A stretch of DNA of 64,000 bases, taken from assembly GCF_900109115.1 (NCBI RefSeq), contig NZ_FNYV01000001.1, positions 571,003 through 635,002 of the forward strand. The letters are read 5' to 3'. The translations under genes were made by a program, and so were the position numbers. Source of the stretch: Micromonospora phaseoli. GTDB lineage: Bacteria > Actinomycetota > Actinomycetes > Mycobacteriales > Micromonosporaceae. Below the pieces are notes generated by a model, which was not told the origin of the DNA, did no database searches, and worked only from the letters and a program-made list of their open reading frames with translations. Positions 15,725 through 25,258 of the stretch are shown one piece after another (position 1 is the stretch's first letter; the number at the start of each line of letters is the position of its first letter).

Positions 15725-18700
15725 TCAGCTCCAGCGGTAGCCGAGCGCGGAGAGCCGGTCGGAGACCGCCCCGCCGTACGCTCGGAAGCCGTTGGCGTTC
15801 GGGTGGAAGGAACCGGCACCGAAGTACGAGTCGTTCGGTTCCCCGTCGTCGTCAGCGAAGCGGAACGCATCGCCCAGTATGTAGCCGTTGAGCCAGTTCT
15901 CGGTGGTGTCGGCGGTGCCGAGCTCGTGCCCGGCGAAGTCGGCCCGTACGTCGATGCCGTTGATCTTGTTGGCGATGTCCGTGTAGAGCAGTTCGGTGGT
16001 GGCCACCCGGGCCATGTCGTTGAGCCAGTCGACCTCCTCGGCGGTGATCCCGATCGACACCCCGGGCAGCGGGTTGATGTCGTACGTGGTGCCCGACTTG
16101 AAGATCTGCGGGTAGCCGGCGAGCACGATCCACGCGTTCGGTGCTCGTTGCCGGATCTCGGTGACCACCCGGCGCACGTCGAGCTTGATCTTGTCGCGGA
16201 AACGGGCCGGAACCGCCACCGTCATCGGTTGGCTGTCGCCGGGCAGAGTGAAGCCCGGTTCCATGCAGTTCTTCAGCGCGCACTCACCGAACACGTCGGT
16301 CCAGCCGGCGTCGTTGCCGCCGATGGTGAGCATGACCAGCGTGGTGTTCTCGTCCAGGAAGCCCTGGTCGATCTGGGTCAGCTCCCCGTTGGAGGTGTCC
16401 CGAGGGACGTTACCCATGGCGTTGGCCGGTGCGGGCTGCCCCGCCGCCGTCCTGGTGGCCATCACGTGGTGGGTCTGCGCCCCGGCGCAGGCGATGTGGT
16501 GGAAGTCCACGTTGGTGTGCAGGCTGTCGGAGAGGCTGCCCAGCGACCGACCGTCCGGTGCCCCGGTCAGCACGACCTGCCGTGCCCAGCCGTGGGCGTT
16601 GCGCCGGCAGGAGTTCTTGAAGGGGCGGTCGTCGCCGTACTGGTCGGAGACGCGGGTGTACTCCCCGGCTCCCTCGCCGGAGGAGAACGAGTCGCCCATG
16701 CCGACCACGAAGTGCCGGGGCTTGGCCGACAGCGGCTGCACCGCGATCGCATCCCAGACGATCTTGTGGACTCCGTCGCCGTCCTGGGAGACCGTGGAGA
16801 GCTCCACCTTCGGGGTGCCGCTGCCCCGGAAGTCGAAGACCCCCAGGTCGAGCCACTTGTGCTGCTGCCATCGGGTGGGCACCGAGCGGTGCCGGGTCGA
16901 GGTGCTCTGACCGGGCAGGTAGATCTTGTAGTCGGCCTGCCGGGTGTACGCGGCGTGGTCTGGGATGTGCACCAGGACCCGGGTCCACGCGTTGGTGGGG
17001 TTGATCGTCCAGGTGCCGGTGATCTTCATCTGGTCGTTCAGGTTGCCCTCCTTGCGGGTGTAACCCATGTAGAAGTGCCCACCGAACCCGCCACCGAGCT
17101 GATGAAAGTCCACCTTGGACGGGTATTCACCGAAGTAGTTGCTGCCGAACCGGAGTCCGAAACTGCCCGCGTTCGACCAGGGTCGGCCGCAGCCGGAGCG
17201 GACCGCCGGCACCCCGTCCGGCAGGTTGTCGATGACCCGGGCGCCGGAGGGCAGCCCGGACAGGTCACACCGGGGCGGGAAGCTCGTGCCGTCCTCCTGG
17301 TAGGCGTACCCCGGATCGAAGCGCAACACCTCGTTGCCGCAGTCACAGGCCAACCCCGGCCCGCCCTTCCAGGCCACCGGCTGGTTGTACCAGCAGCGCA
17401 GGTCGTAGTAGCCGGCCGCGTTGCGGTGCGCGCACGGCCCGGCCGGCTCGCCGATCACATCCGGGTCGTTCGGCACATAGCGGCCCGTGGGGTCGCAGTG
17501 GTTCGTGGCGTCGCAGAACTGCTCCCTCGGCGGCTTCACCGCGGCCCGCGAGGCCACACTGGACCACCACGCGGCCCGGTATCCGGCGACCAGGGTCGTC
17601 GGTGACTCGCTGATCTCCACCGGGTGCCCGGCCCAACCCATGATCTTCTCCGGGTACGGCCACTTCTGCGGCGTCCGCGCGTCGGCGTAGGTCTCCTCCA
17701 GGAACGGCTTGCGCACCGGGTCGTACCGTGGGTTGATCGGGTTGTTCAGCCAGCCCACACCCCACGGCGACCCGTCGCCCTTGTCGGGGTAGAAGCCCGA
17801 GTTGTACGCCCAGATGGCGAAGAACCAGTTCTCCATGTACGCCGGGTAGCCGTTGTTGACGACCAACCCCGCCGACCGGGTCTGGTTCCACTTGTCCTGC
17901 AGGATCTGCAGCCCGGCCGCGACGTTGACGGCGAAGTCCAGCGCCACCGCCCGCTGGGTCTGGTACGGCAGCGCCGTCTCGCCCGGCTTCTCCCGCCCGG
18001 CCAGCCGCATCCGGTCGGTCACCTGCGCCACGCCGTAGCCGCAGTCGGCCTCCTCCCAGCGGATGTCCCAGTCGTCGTCCGGGGTGTCGTTGTAGACGTC
18101 GCGGCCGTAGAAATTCCCGATCAGCGGGTTGCCGGTCACACCCGGCAGCGCGTACCGCGACGCCTGCCACATGTTCGACTCCTGGGCGATGATGCCGAGC
18201 ATGATCTGGGCCGGCACCCGACCACCACCGAGCAGATCCCGGCGCGGGAACAGGCCCTGCGGGGTGTACGCGGGCATTCCCAGGTTCTTCCAGTTCGCCT
18301 CCCGGGTCACGTGCAGCGAGTTGGTGATCGCCTGGTTCACCGCCCATTCGACCTGCCGAGGCTTCGGTTGCAGCGCCTGGTTCCGAGGGTCGTTGCGGGG
18401 GACCGAGCAGTACCGCTCGGCCTCCACCGGGTCGGTCGGCGAACCGGTGGCGGCGGCTCGGGCACCGGCGGTCGGGCCCTCCCCAGCCGGGGTGCCGAGC
18501 TTCGGATGCGCGGCCCGGCCGCTGGCGGCGGCGGTCCCGGTCGCCTCCGGCCGCACCTCGAACGCGACGTCGCCGCCGGTGCCGAGCGCCGTGGCGCTGA
18601 TCTGGACCTGCTCCGGCACCCCGGGCTCCCGGGTCGCCGCGCGTGGGTCGCCGCTACCCGGGCTGGTGACCCGGGTCAGGGCGAGCTGCCCAAGTGAGGA

Positions 18701-19744
18701 GATCTCGCTGTGCTGCGGGGCGTCGACCGCGCGGATCCCTGCCGGCAGCGCGCCGACCCGGTCGGGCCGGCCGGTGAGGAAGACCCGGCCGGCGGCGCCC
18801 CGGGCGACGCTCAGCTCGCCCTCCGCCCCCTCGGCCAGGGTGCGCACGGTGGCACCGGCGCGCGGCGTGGTCCGCTTGACGCGTACCCGCTGCTCGGCCA
18901 GATCGAGGAAGACCAGGCCGTCGGAGCCATCCGGGACCAGCCGGAACGGCACCCCGGAGGCGGGCGCGATCCGCCGCGTCGTGCCGTCCGGCGCGACGTC
19001 GACCAGCGCGCCGTTCGCCGCGGCGACGACCGCGTCGCCGACCGGCACCGCGGAGGTGACCTCGGTGGCCAGCTTCACCGGCGCCGAGACGGTGCCGGCG
19101 GCAGCGTCCACGGTGCGTAGCCGACTCTCCACCCGGGTCGCCGACGGGTCGTCCACCAGCTTGCCGCCGAACTGCGTCACCACGGCGGTCTCACCGGCGC
19201 CACAGCCCGGGTTGAAGTACGCCAGCGAACTCTGCACCGGCAGCTTGCGCACCGCGCCGCTGCGGAGGTCGACCACCGCCGTGAACCCGCCCCGGTCGAA
19301 CAGGTCCGCGTCGTTGGTGAACGTACGCGGCGCGTAGACCACCACCAGCCGGCGACCTGATCCGGTCAGGCAGGCGTTGCCGATCCACTGGTCGGCGTCG
19401 AAGCCCGGCTCGGCCAGGCTGGTCACGGTGCGCCAGGTGTAACCGGTGCGGGCGTCAGCGGCGAGCACGTGGAATCCCTCGGCGTCACCGAAGGTGGTCC
19501 AGGCGACGTCCTGCGACGAACGCCAGCCCTTCGCCAGCAGCGTGTCCCGGCGGTCCGGGTCGACGGTGTCCGGCTGCGTCCGTGGTGCCGATCCGGCGCC
19601 GGCATCCGCTCCGGTCGTCGGTGCGACACCGTTTCCGGGACCGCCACCAGGGTTCGGTGCGGCGCTGGCCGGCCCGGCTGCCGCGCCGACCGTCAGCAGG
19701 GCGAGCGTGCACGCCGCCACCGCTCTGAATCTGGAAACTCTCAC
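15725..19744 (-). CDS. Large secreted protein: beta-propeller-like, lysozyme-like and SGNH hydrolase domains
   Basis: An exported 1339-residue protein. After a signal peptide (MRVSRFRAVAACTLALLTVG to ASA), residues ~60-380 look like repeated beta-strand blades. Residues ~490-640 resemble a lysozyme/transglycosylase fold: PAQIMLGIIAQESNMWQAS with candidate catalytic Glu522, then CGYGVAQVTDRM. A Cys-rich stretch and a golvesin-C-terminal-like beta domain (TWTINPTNAWTRVLVHIPD...WLDLGVFDF) lead into a C-terminal SGNH esterase: block I GMGDSFSSGEG (Ser1019), block III TIGGNDAGW and block V SFHPNANG (His1314). The domains suggest peptidoglycan or other wall-polymer cleavage plus deacylation. Activities are inferred; the order of domains is seen. 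Confidence 0.75.
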   Translation of the reverse strand: MRVSRFRAVAACTLALLTVGAAAGPASAAPNPGGGPGNGVAPTTGADAGAGSAPRTQPDTVDPDRRDTLLAKGWRSSQDVAWTTFGDAEGFHVLAADARTGYTWRTVTSLAEPGFDADQWIGNACLTGSGRRLVVVYAPRTFTNDADLFDRGGFTAVVDLRSGAVRKLPVQSSLAYFNPGCGAGETAVVTQFGGKLVDDPSATRVESRLRTVDAAAGTVSAPVKLATEVTSAVPVGDAVVAAANGALVDVAPDGTTRRIAPASGVPFRLVPDGSDGLVFLDLAEQRVRVKRTTPRAGATVRTLAEGAEGELSVARGAAGRVFLTGRPDRVGALPAGIRAVDAPQHSEISSLGQLALTRVTSPGSGDPRAATREPGVPEQVQISATALGTGGDVAFEVRPEATGTAAASGRAAHPKLGTPAGEGPTAGARAAATGSPTDPVEAERYCSVPRNDPRNQALQPKPRQVEWAVNQAITNSLHVTREANWKNLGMPAYTPQGLFPRRDLLGGGRVPAQIMLGIIAQESNMWQASRYALPGVTGNPLIGNFYGRDVYNDTPDDDWDIRWEEADCGYGVAQVTDRMRLAGREKPGETALPYQTQRAVALDFAVNVAAGLQILQDKWNQTRSAGLVVNNGYPAYMENWFFAIWAYNSGFYPDKGDGSPWGVGWLNNPINPRYDPVRKPFLEETYADARTPQKWPYPEKIMGWAGHPVEISESPTTLVAGYRAAWWSSVASRAAVKPPREQFCDATNHCDPTGRYVPNDPDVIGEPAGPCAHRNAAGYYDLRCWYNQPVAWKGGPGLACDCGNEVLRFDPGYAYQEDGTSFPPRCDLSGLPSGARVIDNLPDGVPAVRSGCGRPWSNAGSFGLRFGSNYFGEYPSKVDFHQLGGGFGGHFYMGYTRKEGNLNDQMKITGTWTINPTNAWTRVLVHIPDHAAYTRQADYKIYLPGQSTSTRHRSVPTRWQQHKWLDLGVFDFRGSGTPKVELSTVSQDGDGVHKIVWDAIAVQPLSAKPRHFVVGMGDSFSSGEGAGEYTRVSDQYGDDRPFKNSCRRNAHGWARQVVLTGAPDGRSLGSLSDSLHTNVDFHHIACAGAQTHHVMATRTAAGQPAPANAMGNVPRDTSNGELTQIDQGFLDENTTLVMLTIGGNDAGWTDVFGECALKNCMEPGFTLPGDSQPMTVAVPARFRDKIKLDVRRVVTEIRQRAPNAWIVLAGYPQIFKSGTTYDINPLPGVSIGITAEEVDWLNDMARVATTELLYTDIANKINGIDVRADFAGHELGTADTTENWLNGYILGDAFRFADDDGEPNDSYFGAGSFHPNANGFRAYGGAVSDRLSALGYRWS

Positions 19745-20004
19745 AACCGCGCCTCCCAGGGGTCACCCGGCGCGGGCGTCCTCTGGGTGCCGCCACCGGG
19801 TCGGCGCGAGTCTGCCGGCGGCTGTCATCGCCGCCCCACCACGGCGCCATCGCCGCCGACCTGGAATCACCCGCCGCGGCCGGGGCTACCGGGACCGCAG
19901 GCCGGTCGGTTCCGGTCGCTGGTGCGATCGTGTTGCGCTCCCTGTTCGGGTTGTCCGTCGGCCGGGTGGGGACGCGACGCACGCCCCCACCCGGCCGGTG
20001 GGCA
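19745..20004. other. Intergenic region upstream of the lysozyme-SGNH gene
   Basis: This stretch holds the protease terminator at its right end and presumably the promoter of the large secreted protein at its left. I could not pick out convincing promoter hexamers. Confidence 0.4.
19959..19997 (-). terminator. Hairpin terminator of the secreted protease gene
   Basis: A 13-bp stem (CGGCCGGGTGGGG with its complement at 19985-19997) around a 13-base loop lies 7 bases beyond the protease stop codon. Confidence 0.65.
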
Positions 20005-21231
20005 TCAGCCGTTGTCGATCAGGCTGGCGATCTCGTTGTAGATGAGGTGTGCCTTCGCGCCCTGGTTGGACGGGCAGCCCCCGAGGTGGTGCAGGGCGAT
20101 CACCCGGTGGCTGCTGTTCAGCACCGGCGAGCCCGAGTTGCCGCCGGAGGTGTCGCAGCTGTAGCTGATGTTCCAGGTGTTGTAGTTCGCGTTCCGGACG
20201 GTGCATCGCGCGCCGTTCTGGGCGTCTTCGAAGATCGACAAACGCTTCGGGCTGCCGTCGCCGTGCCCCGGGATGTACATCTGAGTGCCGGTGGTGGTGG
20301 CGGTCGTCGCCAGGTAGAGCGTGCCGAACCCCTGGATGGCGGCGAAGTTGTTCACCGAGAACAGGGCGTAGTCCAACTGGCTGGAGCCGCCACTGCTCAC
20401 CCGGTAGAGCGTGGCACCACTCACCTTGGTGCCGGCGCCGGGGTTCGCGCCGCCGCAAGTGGCGCACTGGTAGTTGAACTGCATCTCGCTGCCGCTGACC
20501 GCGGCCTGCGTCGAGAAGCAGTGCTTGTTGGTCAGCATGCGGTTGGTGTTGCCGATCCGCCAGGTGGTGCACATGCCGCCGCCACTGATCAACAGCCGGG
20601 CCACCGCGTTGCCACGGGCGTACTCGGTGGGGTGGCTGCTCTGGTAGCAGACCACGTCGCGGCGGGCATCGGTGCTACAGACGGACTGCGTGGAGAAGTT
20701 GTACTGCGCGATCTCCGTGCGGTCGTAGCCGCGCCAGAACCGGTCGATGGTCGCGGCGCTGCCCCGGGAGGCACGGCTGCTGTGCAGCGTCACCACGGCG
20801 GTGTCACCCTCCACCGACATCGCCCAGAAGCCCGGCTGTCCGTCGGTGGTGTAGTCCGAGCCGGTCGCCCGGTTCAGGTGGCGGTCGTACCGGTAGCTCT
20901 CCCGACCGTCCGGGCTCGACACGGTGACGTACTCGCCGGGGGCCAGTCGAAGGGAGCTGAAGTGCACCTTGACGTACGTGGCGCCGGGGTGCTGGATGAC
21001 CTGGGTCCGGCCGCTGCGCGCGTACGACAGCGAGCCGTCGACGGTGCGCAGTTCACCGACTGTCGTCACGCCCTCGGCCGTGAACTGATCCGACTCGGGT
21101 GCCCGGTCGGATTGTGGAGCGAGAGGCTGAACCGAGTACGCCTCGGCGGGTGCCGACAGCAGGCTCAGCCCGAGCGTGCAGGCGCTGAGCGTGACAGCCA
21201 CCGTTCGCAGGCGTCGCAGGGCATGTTTCAT
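20005..21231 (-). CDS. Secreted trypsin-like serine protease
   Basis: An exported 408-residue protein with a signal peptide (MKHALRRLRTVAVTLSACTL to AEA). A ~150-residue propeptide-like beta-rich region precedes a chymotrypsin-fold protease with His in MLTNKHCFS, Asp in QLDYALFSV and Ser in TSGGNSGSPVL, and many paired cysteines. This arrangement matches bacterial extracellular endopeptidases of the lysyl-endopeptidase/trypsin-like type. ATG 21231 follows GGGAGGAGCG. An inverted repeat in its leader and a strong terminator after it suggest a single-gene, separately regulated unit. Specificity is not deduced. Confidence 0.82.
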   Translation of the reverse strand: MKHALRRLRTVAVTLSACTLGLSLLSAPAEAYSVQPLAPQSDRAPESDQFTAEGVTTVGELRTVDGSLSYARSGRTQVIQHPGATYVKVHFSSLRLAPGEYVTVSSPDGRESYRYDRHLNRATGSDYTTDGQPGFWAMSVEGDTAVVTLHSSRASRGSAATIDRFWRGYDRTEIAQYNFSTQSVCSTDARRDVVCYQSSHPTEYARGNAVARLLISGGGMCTTWRIGNTNRMLTNKHCFSTQAAVSGSEMQFNYQCATCGGANPGAGTKVSGATLYRVSSGGSSQLDYALFSVNNFAAIQGFGTLYLATTATTTGTQMYIPGHGDGSPKRLSIFEDAQNGARCTVRNANYNTWNISYSCDTSGGNSGSPVLNSSHRVIALHHLGGCPSNQGAKAHLIYNEIASLIDNG

Positions 21232-21257
21232 CGTCGCTCCTCCCGAGGAACCGGAAC

Positions 21258-21273
21258 CTTAACGAGTGTTAAG
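21258..21273. promoter_or_regulatory. Operator-like inverted repeat in the protease leader
   Basis: CTTAACGAGTGTTAAG has perfect 6-bp arms around GAGT, 27 bases upstream of the protease ATG. A further GTTAAG lies near 21313. It is AT-rich against a GC-rich background, so it stands out as a likely repressor site. Confidence 0.5.
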
Positions 21274-21359
21274 TCTTCTTACCCGAGGCGATCGATGCAT
21301 GCAAGAGTGTCGATGTTAAGTGGTCGAGAAGTGACAACCCTGGCCGAGGTGGCAACGCA

Positions 21360-21400
21360 CGGTGGCGGCCACCGCCCGTAATGGGCGGTGGCCGCCACCG
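21360..21400. terminator. Strong hairpin terminator of the xylanase gene
   Basis: An 18-bp perfect stem (CGGTGGCGGCCACCGCCC at 21360-21377) around the loop GTAAT lies 59 bases past the xylanase stop. It also insulates the protease promoter region from read-through. Confidence 0.8.
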
Positions 21401-21459
21401 ACCTACCTCACCGGCTCGGCCGCGCCGGACTTCGCCGGCTCGGCGTCAGGCGCCGGGCC

Positions 21460-24400
21460 TCACAGGTTGGCGCAGTACCCGATGCTGAAGGTGCTGGCGC
21501 CCGCCGCCAGGGTCCGGTTCCAGTCCACGCCACTGATCCGGTAGCTGCCGTCGGACAGCCGCTTCCGTTCGAAGTTCCAGGCGTTGTAGATGTCGCCTTC
21601 GAGGTCGACGACGGCGGACCACTTGACTGCCTTGTCGCTGTTGTTGGTGGCGGTGATGGTGGCGCAGTAGCCGCCGCCGCTGTCGGAGTTCCACCGGGCG
21701 ATCCTGGTCAGGACGACCTCCACATTGGAGCCGGCCACCAGCCGGCCGACCCCCCACCGGGCGGTGGTCTGGTAGCCCACACCGTTCGGCTCAGCCCAGT
21801 TGCGGATCGCCGTACGAGCGCCGTCCGACGCGTCGTTGACCTGGAAGTCCAGGCCGTGGAACGTGTCGAGGCCACCGTATTCGAGCAGGCTGATCGCCGC
21901 CTCGACGGTGTACCCCGTATCGGTACGGACGACGGCGCTCGCCAACCGGCCCGCCTGGAACGCCTCGTCGCCCGTACCGAACGAGACGACGTTGTCGGCG
22001 CTGATCCGGATCTGGGTGTCGTCGTAGCGGTAGGAACCGTTCTTGGCGTTACCGGCGTCGACGTAGATCTCGACCGAGTCCTGGGTCCACGGGTCGGAAC
22101 CGGAGACGTCCACCACCGGGTCGGTGACCTCGGCCAGCACGTAGAGCGTCTGGTCGCGCCAGAGCGTGCGGACCTTCGCGGTCGCACCGTCGGTGCCGGA
22201 GACCTCCTTGTCCGTGGTCACCGCGCCCGCCTGGGCCCAGACGCCGTCCACCGTGCCGTCGATGACCGGCCCGGTGGCGACCTGGCGTACCTCCAGGTAC
22301 GACAGCTCCTCCACCAGGGTGAGGGTGCCGAGGGCCCCCGGGGTGTTCCAGCCGGAGGTCACGCCGTTGTCGCTGACCCGCACGTCGAGGGTGAGCGTGT
22401 CGCCCTGGGCGGCACCGGTCAGCGGCAGGTGGGCGACCAGGTGGTAGCCGCCGTCCCGCTGGGCCGCCACGGCCGGCACGTCACCGGTGCCGTCGCGGGA
22501 GACCTGGTACGTCTCGTCGCCCACCACGAAGCTGACCCGGTCGTCGTCGGAGACCGTGGCGTCGGTGACCGTGACGTACGCGGTCAAGTGGTCCGGCGCC
22601 CAGCGCAGCTGGAACCGTGCCGTCTCCTCCACCGGGTGCAGCGGGAGCTTGCGCCAGGTCAGGTCCGTCGGAGCGTCGTCGGTGAGGGGCACGTCACCGG
22701 CGAAGACATTGGCGGTACGCAGCCGTGCCGGCAGCTCACCGTCGACCGCCCCGTAGTAGGCGGGCTTGGCCCGCAGGTTGTCGTCGAAGAGCAGCGGCGC
22801 ACCGTTGCCGGACCGCCACGAGCGACCGTCGGTGAGGCCCCAGACCGTGACGGCCAGCAGATCGTCGCTGTACGCCCGGAAGATCCGGAAGGCGTCCCGG
22901 TAGTAGTAGCCCTGCTCGATCAGGTTCGCCTGGCTCACCGGGGTACCCGTGGTGACGTCGAGTTCGGTGACGGCCTGGGTCACCGGCAGCTCCGCGAACG
23001 TCTCCAGCGCGGTCTCCAGGCTGCTGACCGGCATCGCCAACGAGACGTGGAACTGGTGGCCCACGCCGTGCACCGGCACGCCGCGCGCGAGCAGCCGATC
23101 GACGAGCGCCCGGTAGCGGGCCTGCTTGCCACTCTGCTCGGTGTTGTAGTCGTTGATGAACAGGGTGACCGGGTCGCTGCCCTCGACCGCGTGGACGTCG
23201 TTGAACGCCTCGTCCGCGTACTCGAAGGTCAGGTCGATGAAGGTCTCGCCGAGAATCCGGTACCACTCGCTGCGGCGCAGGCCGTCGGCGTACTCGCCGC
23301 TGTCGCTGACCACCTCGTTGACCGCGTCGAACGCGTACAGCGGGTTGGTGGCGGAGCCGAACGGCCCGTACCGCTCGCTCAGCGATTCGGCGACGTCGAA
23401 GATGTGGGTACGCAGCCGGTCGCGCAGCAGCTGCTGGTCTGCCGCGGACGTGGTCAGCGGCTCGCCGGACGAGTCCTGGAAGAACCAGGCCGGGGTCTGG
23501 CTGTGCCAGACCAGCACGTGGCCGTAGACGCGCAGGTCGTTGTCCCGGGCGAAGTCCATCATGGCGAGTGCCTGCTCGTGCGGGCGGAAGTTGCCCTCGT
23601 CGTCGTACCAGGCCTCGGGCTTCATGTGGTTTTCCGGGGTGATCTGGTTGAAGTGCCGGGTGAGCAGCTCGGCCGCCCCACCGACCGTCTCCCGGCTGTC
23701 GATCGCCACGCCGACGGGGAAGTCGGTGGTCTCGTGGATGCCGGTGAGGTCCTCGATGACCGGAGGCTCGGGCACCCGTACGACGATGTCGTCGGCGAGG
23801 AAGTCGCTGGTGTTGCCGGGTACGTCCGCACCCTGCCAGCGGGTCTCGAAGTAGAGGAACGCGCTGTCGGCGGCCGGCATGGTGAACCGGGCGGTCACCT
23901 CCGTCCATCCGGTGTTGGTGACCGTCTCGAACTGGGCGAGAGTGCTGAACGACTGGCTGTCGCCGGTGGTGCTGGCCAGGCTGAGCCAGATCTGGTCGCT
24001 CGGCTGGCCCTCGGCGAACCGCAGCCAGGCACTGAACTCGTAGCTCACACCCGCCTCGAACAGGCCGGTCACGTCACGGCCCAGGCCGGCGCCCTGGTTG
24101 ACCCGGTCGGTGACCAGCGCCGCGGAAACACCGCCGTGCGCGACGTCGGTGAGCGCGACGCTCGGGGCACCCGGGCCGCCGTCGCGTGGGCCCCAGCCGT
24201 CCAGGCCGTCCTCGAAGTCCGTGTCGATCACGACCGTGCCGGGCTCCGGTCCGCCCCCGCCGCCGTCCGGCGCGGTGATCAGGACGTCGTCGAGCAGGAA
24301 CGGAGTGCTCCCCTCCGCCTCGACGTAGAGGGTGGCGGCGCTGAGCCCCGCGGGCAGCGTGTAGTCGCCGCCGATCTGCACCCAGCCGTCCGCGGTGGTG

Positions 24401-24831
24401 GGGACGTTGCCGCCGATCCAGGTGTAGGTGTTGTCGCCACCGTCGGCCGGGGTCGCCTCGACGGTGAAGTGCACGCCGGCGGTGCCCTCGGTGCCGGCCG
24501 GCAGCTTCACCCAGGCGGTGACCGAGTACGGCGTACCGGTTTCGAACAGCGCGGTCGCGCTCGTCGCCGGGCCCTGCCAGTTCGCCGTGCGGCCGGTGAC
24601 CGACAGGCTGTTGTCGCTCTCGTGGCCCTCGTCGGTGATGGCCAGGGTCACGTCACCGCGTGGTCCCCACGGGGCGTATGAACCGGACTCGAAGTCGTTG
24701 GAGAGGACGACCTCCGCGGCGGCGGCCGGGGCGGGCGCTGCGGCGATGGCCGCGATGAGCGCGGTCGAACAAAGTGCCGCGAGGGTCCGCGACCGGAGTC
24801 GTGATCGATGGGAGAGGTTCCAGAGGCGCAT
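21460..24831 (-). CDS. Modular secreted endo-1,4-beta-xylanase: CBM4_9 x2, GH10, CBM9, CBM2
   Basis: An exported 1123-residue enzyme that should cut xylan internally. After the signal peptide (ending APAAAAE), two CBM4_9-type modules occupy ~40-185 (SNDFESGSYAPWGPRG) and ~195-355 (DTDFEDGLDGWGPRDG). A GH10 barrel (~365-710) carries FNQITPENHMKPE, the acid/base in DAVNEVVSD (Glu506) and the nucleophile in VTELDV (Glu623). A CBM9-like tandem (~720-1030) and a C-terminal CBM2-like module (~1035-1123, WNSDSGGGYCATITATNN to SIGYCANL) complete it. Start 24831 has AAGGGACC upstream and begins the signal peptide. It is divergent from rox. Confidence 0.9.
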   Translation of the reverse strand: MRLWNLSHRSRLRSRTLAALCSTALIAAIAAAPAPAAAAEVVLSNDFESGSYAPWGPRGDVTLAITDEGHESDNSLSVTGRTANWQGPATSATALFETGTPYSVTAWVKLPAGTEGTAGVHFTVEATPADGGDNTYTWIGGNVPTTADGWVQIGGDYTLPAGLSAATLYVEAEGSTPFLLDDVLITAPDGGGGGPEPGTVVIDTDFEDGLDGWGPRDGGPGAPSVALTDVAHGGVSAALVTDRVNQGAGLGRDVTGLFEAGVSYEFSAWLRFAEGQPSDQIWLSLASTTGDSQSFSTLAQFETVTNTGWTEVTARFTMPAADSAFLYFETRWQGADVPGNTSDFLADDIVVRVPEPPVIEDLTGIHETTDFPVGVAIDSRETVGGAAELLTRHFNQITPENHMKPEAWYDDEGNFRPHEQALAMMDFARDNDLRVYGHVLVWHSQTPAWFFQDSSGEPLTTSAADQQLLRDRLRTHIFDVAESLSERYGPFGSATNPLYAFDAVNEVVSDSGEYADGLRRSEWYRILGETFIDLTFEYADEAFNDVHAVEGSDPVTLFINDYNTEQSGKQARYRALVDRLLARGVPVHGVGHQFHVSLAMPVSSLETALETFAELPVTQAVTELDVTTGTPVSQANLIEQGYYYRDAFRIFRAYSDDLLAVTVWGLTDGRSWRSGNGAPLLFDDNLRAKPAYYGAVDGELPARLRTANVFAGDVPLTDDAPTDLTWRKLPLHPVEETARFQLRWAPDHLTAYVTVTDATVSDDDRVSFVVGDETYQVSRDGTGDVPAVAAQRDGGYHLVAHLPLTGAAQGDTLTLDVRVSDNGVTSGWNTPGALGTLTLVEELSYLEVRQVATGPVIDGTVDGVWAQAGAVTTDKEVSGTDGATAKVRTLWRDQTLYVLAEVTDPVVDVSGSDPWTQDSVEIYVDAGNAKNGSYRYDDTQIRISADNVVSFGTGDEAFQAGRLASAVVRTDTGYTVEAAISLLEYGGLDTFHGLDFQVNDASDGARTAIRNWAEPNGVGYQTTARWGVGRLVAGSNVEVVLTRIARWNSDSGGGYCATITATNNSDKAVKWSAVVDLEGDIYNAWNFERKRLSDGSYRISGVDWNRTLAAGASTFSIGYCANL

Positions 24832-24933
24832 CGGTGGTCCCTTTACGCGAATTGGATGGTGGTGGGGGTGTGCCTGACCTCGGTTCCCGGAGGGATCCAA
24901 GCGCGTGCATGCTATGCCGGGGGTTCCGCTGTG

Positions 24934-24960
24934 GCCAGGACTTCCGGAAATTACCGGTAG
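24934..24960 (+). repeat. Direct repeat copy 1 (xylanase-proximal)
   Basis: GCCAGGACTTCCGGAAATTA and CCGGT continue here. The second copy at 25259-25285 matches 21 of the first 25 bases. The copies lie 103 bases from the xylanase start and 108 bases from the rox start. Confidence 0.55.
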
Positions 24961-25210
24961 ACGCCGGGGCGATGACGGCACGTCAGCGGCGTGGCCGGTG
25001 GCCGGGGTACCGGTGGTTTGGTGCCGGGGTACGAAACCTGTCGAGCTGATGGCCCGGATGGATCGCGGCCAGCGTCCGGCGGGTGCAGCGTCTGGCGGGT
25101 GCAGCGACTTGCGCGACAGCGCGAACGGGCCGCTCGACAGGTGCGGAAGGAGAGTGCGCATCGACGGCCTGATCAGACCGTTGTGGCCACTTCCAACATA
25201 TAGCGCATCG

Positions 25211-25229
25211 GGGGCCTTGCGGCAAGGCC
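25211..25229 (+). promoter_or_regulatory. Rifamycin-associated element (RAE) upstream of rox
   Basis: GGGGCCTTGCGGCAAGGCC is a 19-base inverted repeat with 8-bp perfect arms around one G. It matches the published RAE, recalled as GGGGCTTGCGGCAAGGCCC, which lies upstream of rifamycin-inactivating genes in actinobacteria and is needed for rifamycin-induced expression. It lies 163 bases before the rox ATG and a few bases after TATAGC, a plausible -10. Confidence 0.85.
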
Positions 25230-25258
25230 GGGGTCATGCCGCAGAATCTCCAGCCGAA

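Noticed and set aside
21388..24681. A 1097-codon open frame antisense to the xylanase gene
   Set aside because: It mirrors the codon periodicity of the real gene on the other strand; its product is low-complexity Val/Gly/Arg-rich with no family motifs. The same applies to long antisense frames at 15803-17605, 36937-39585, 52183-54324 and 59895-61730.
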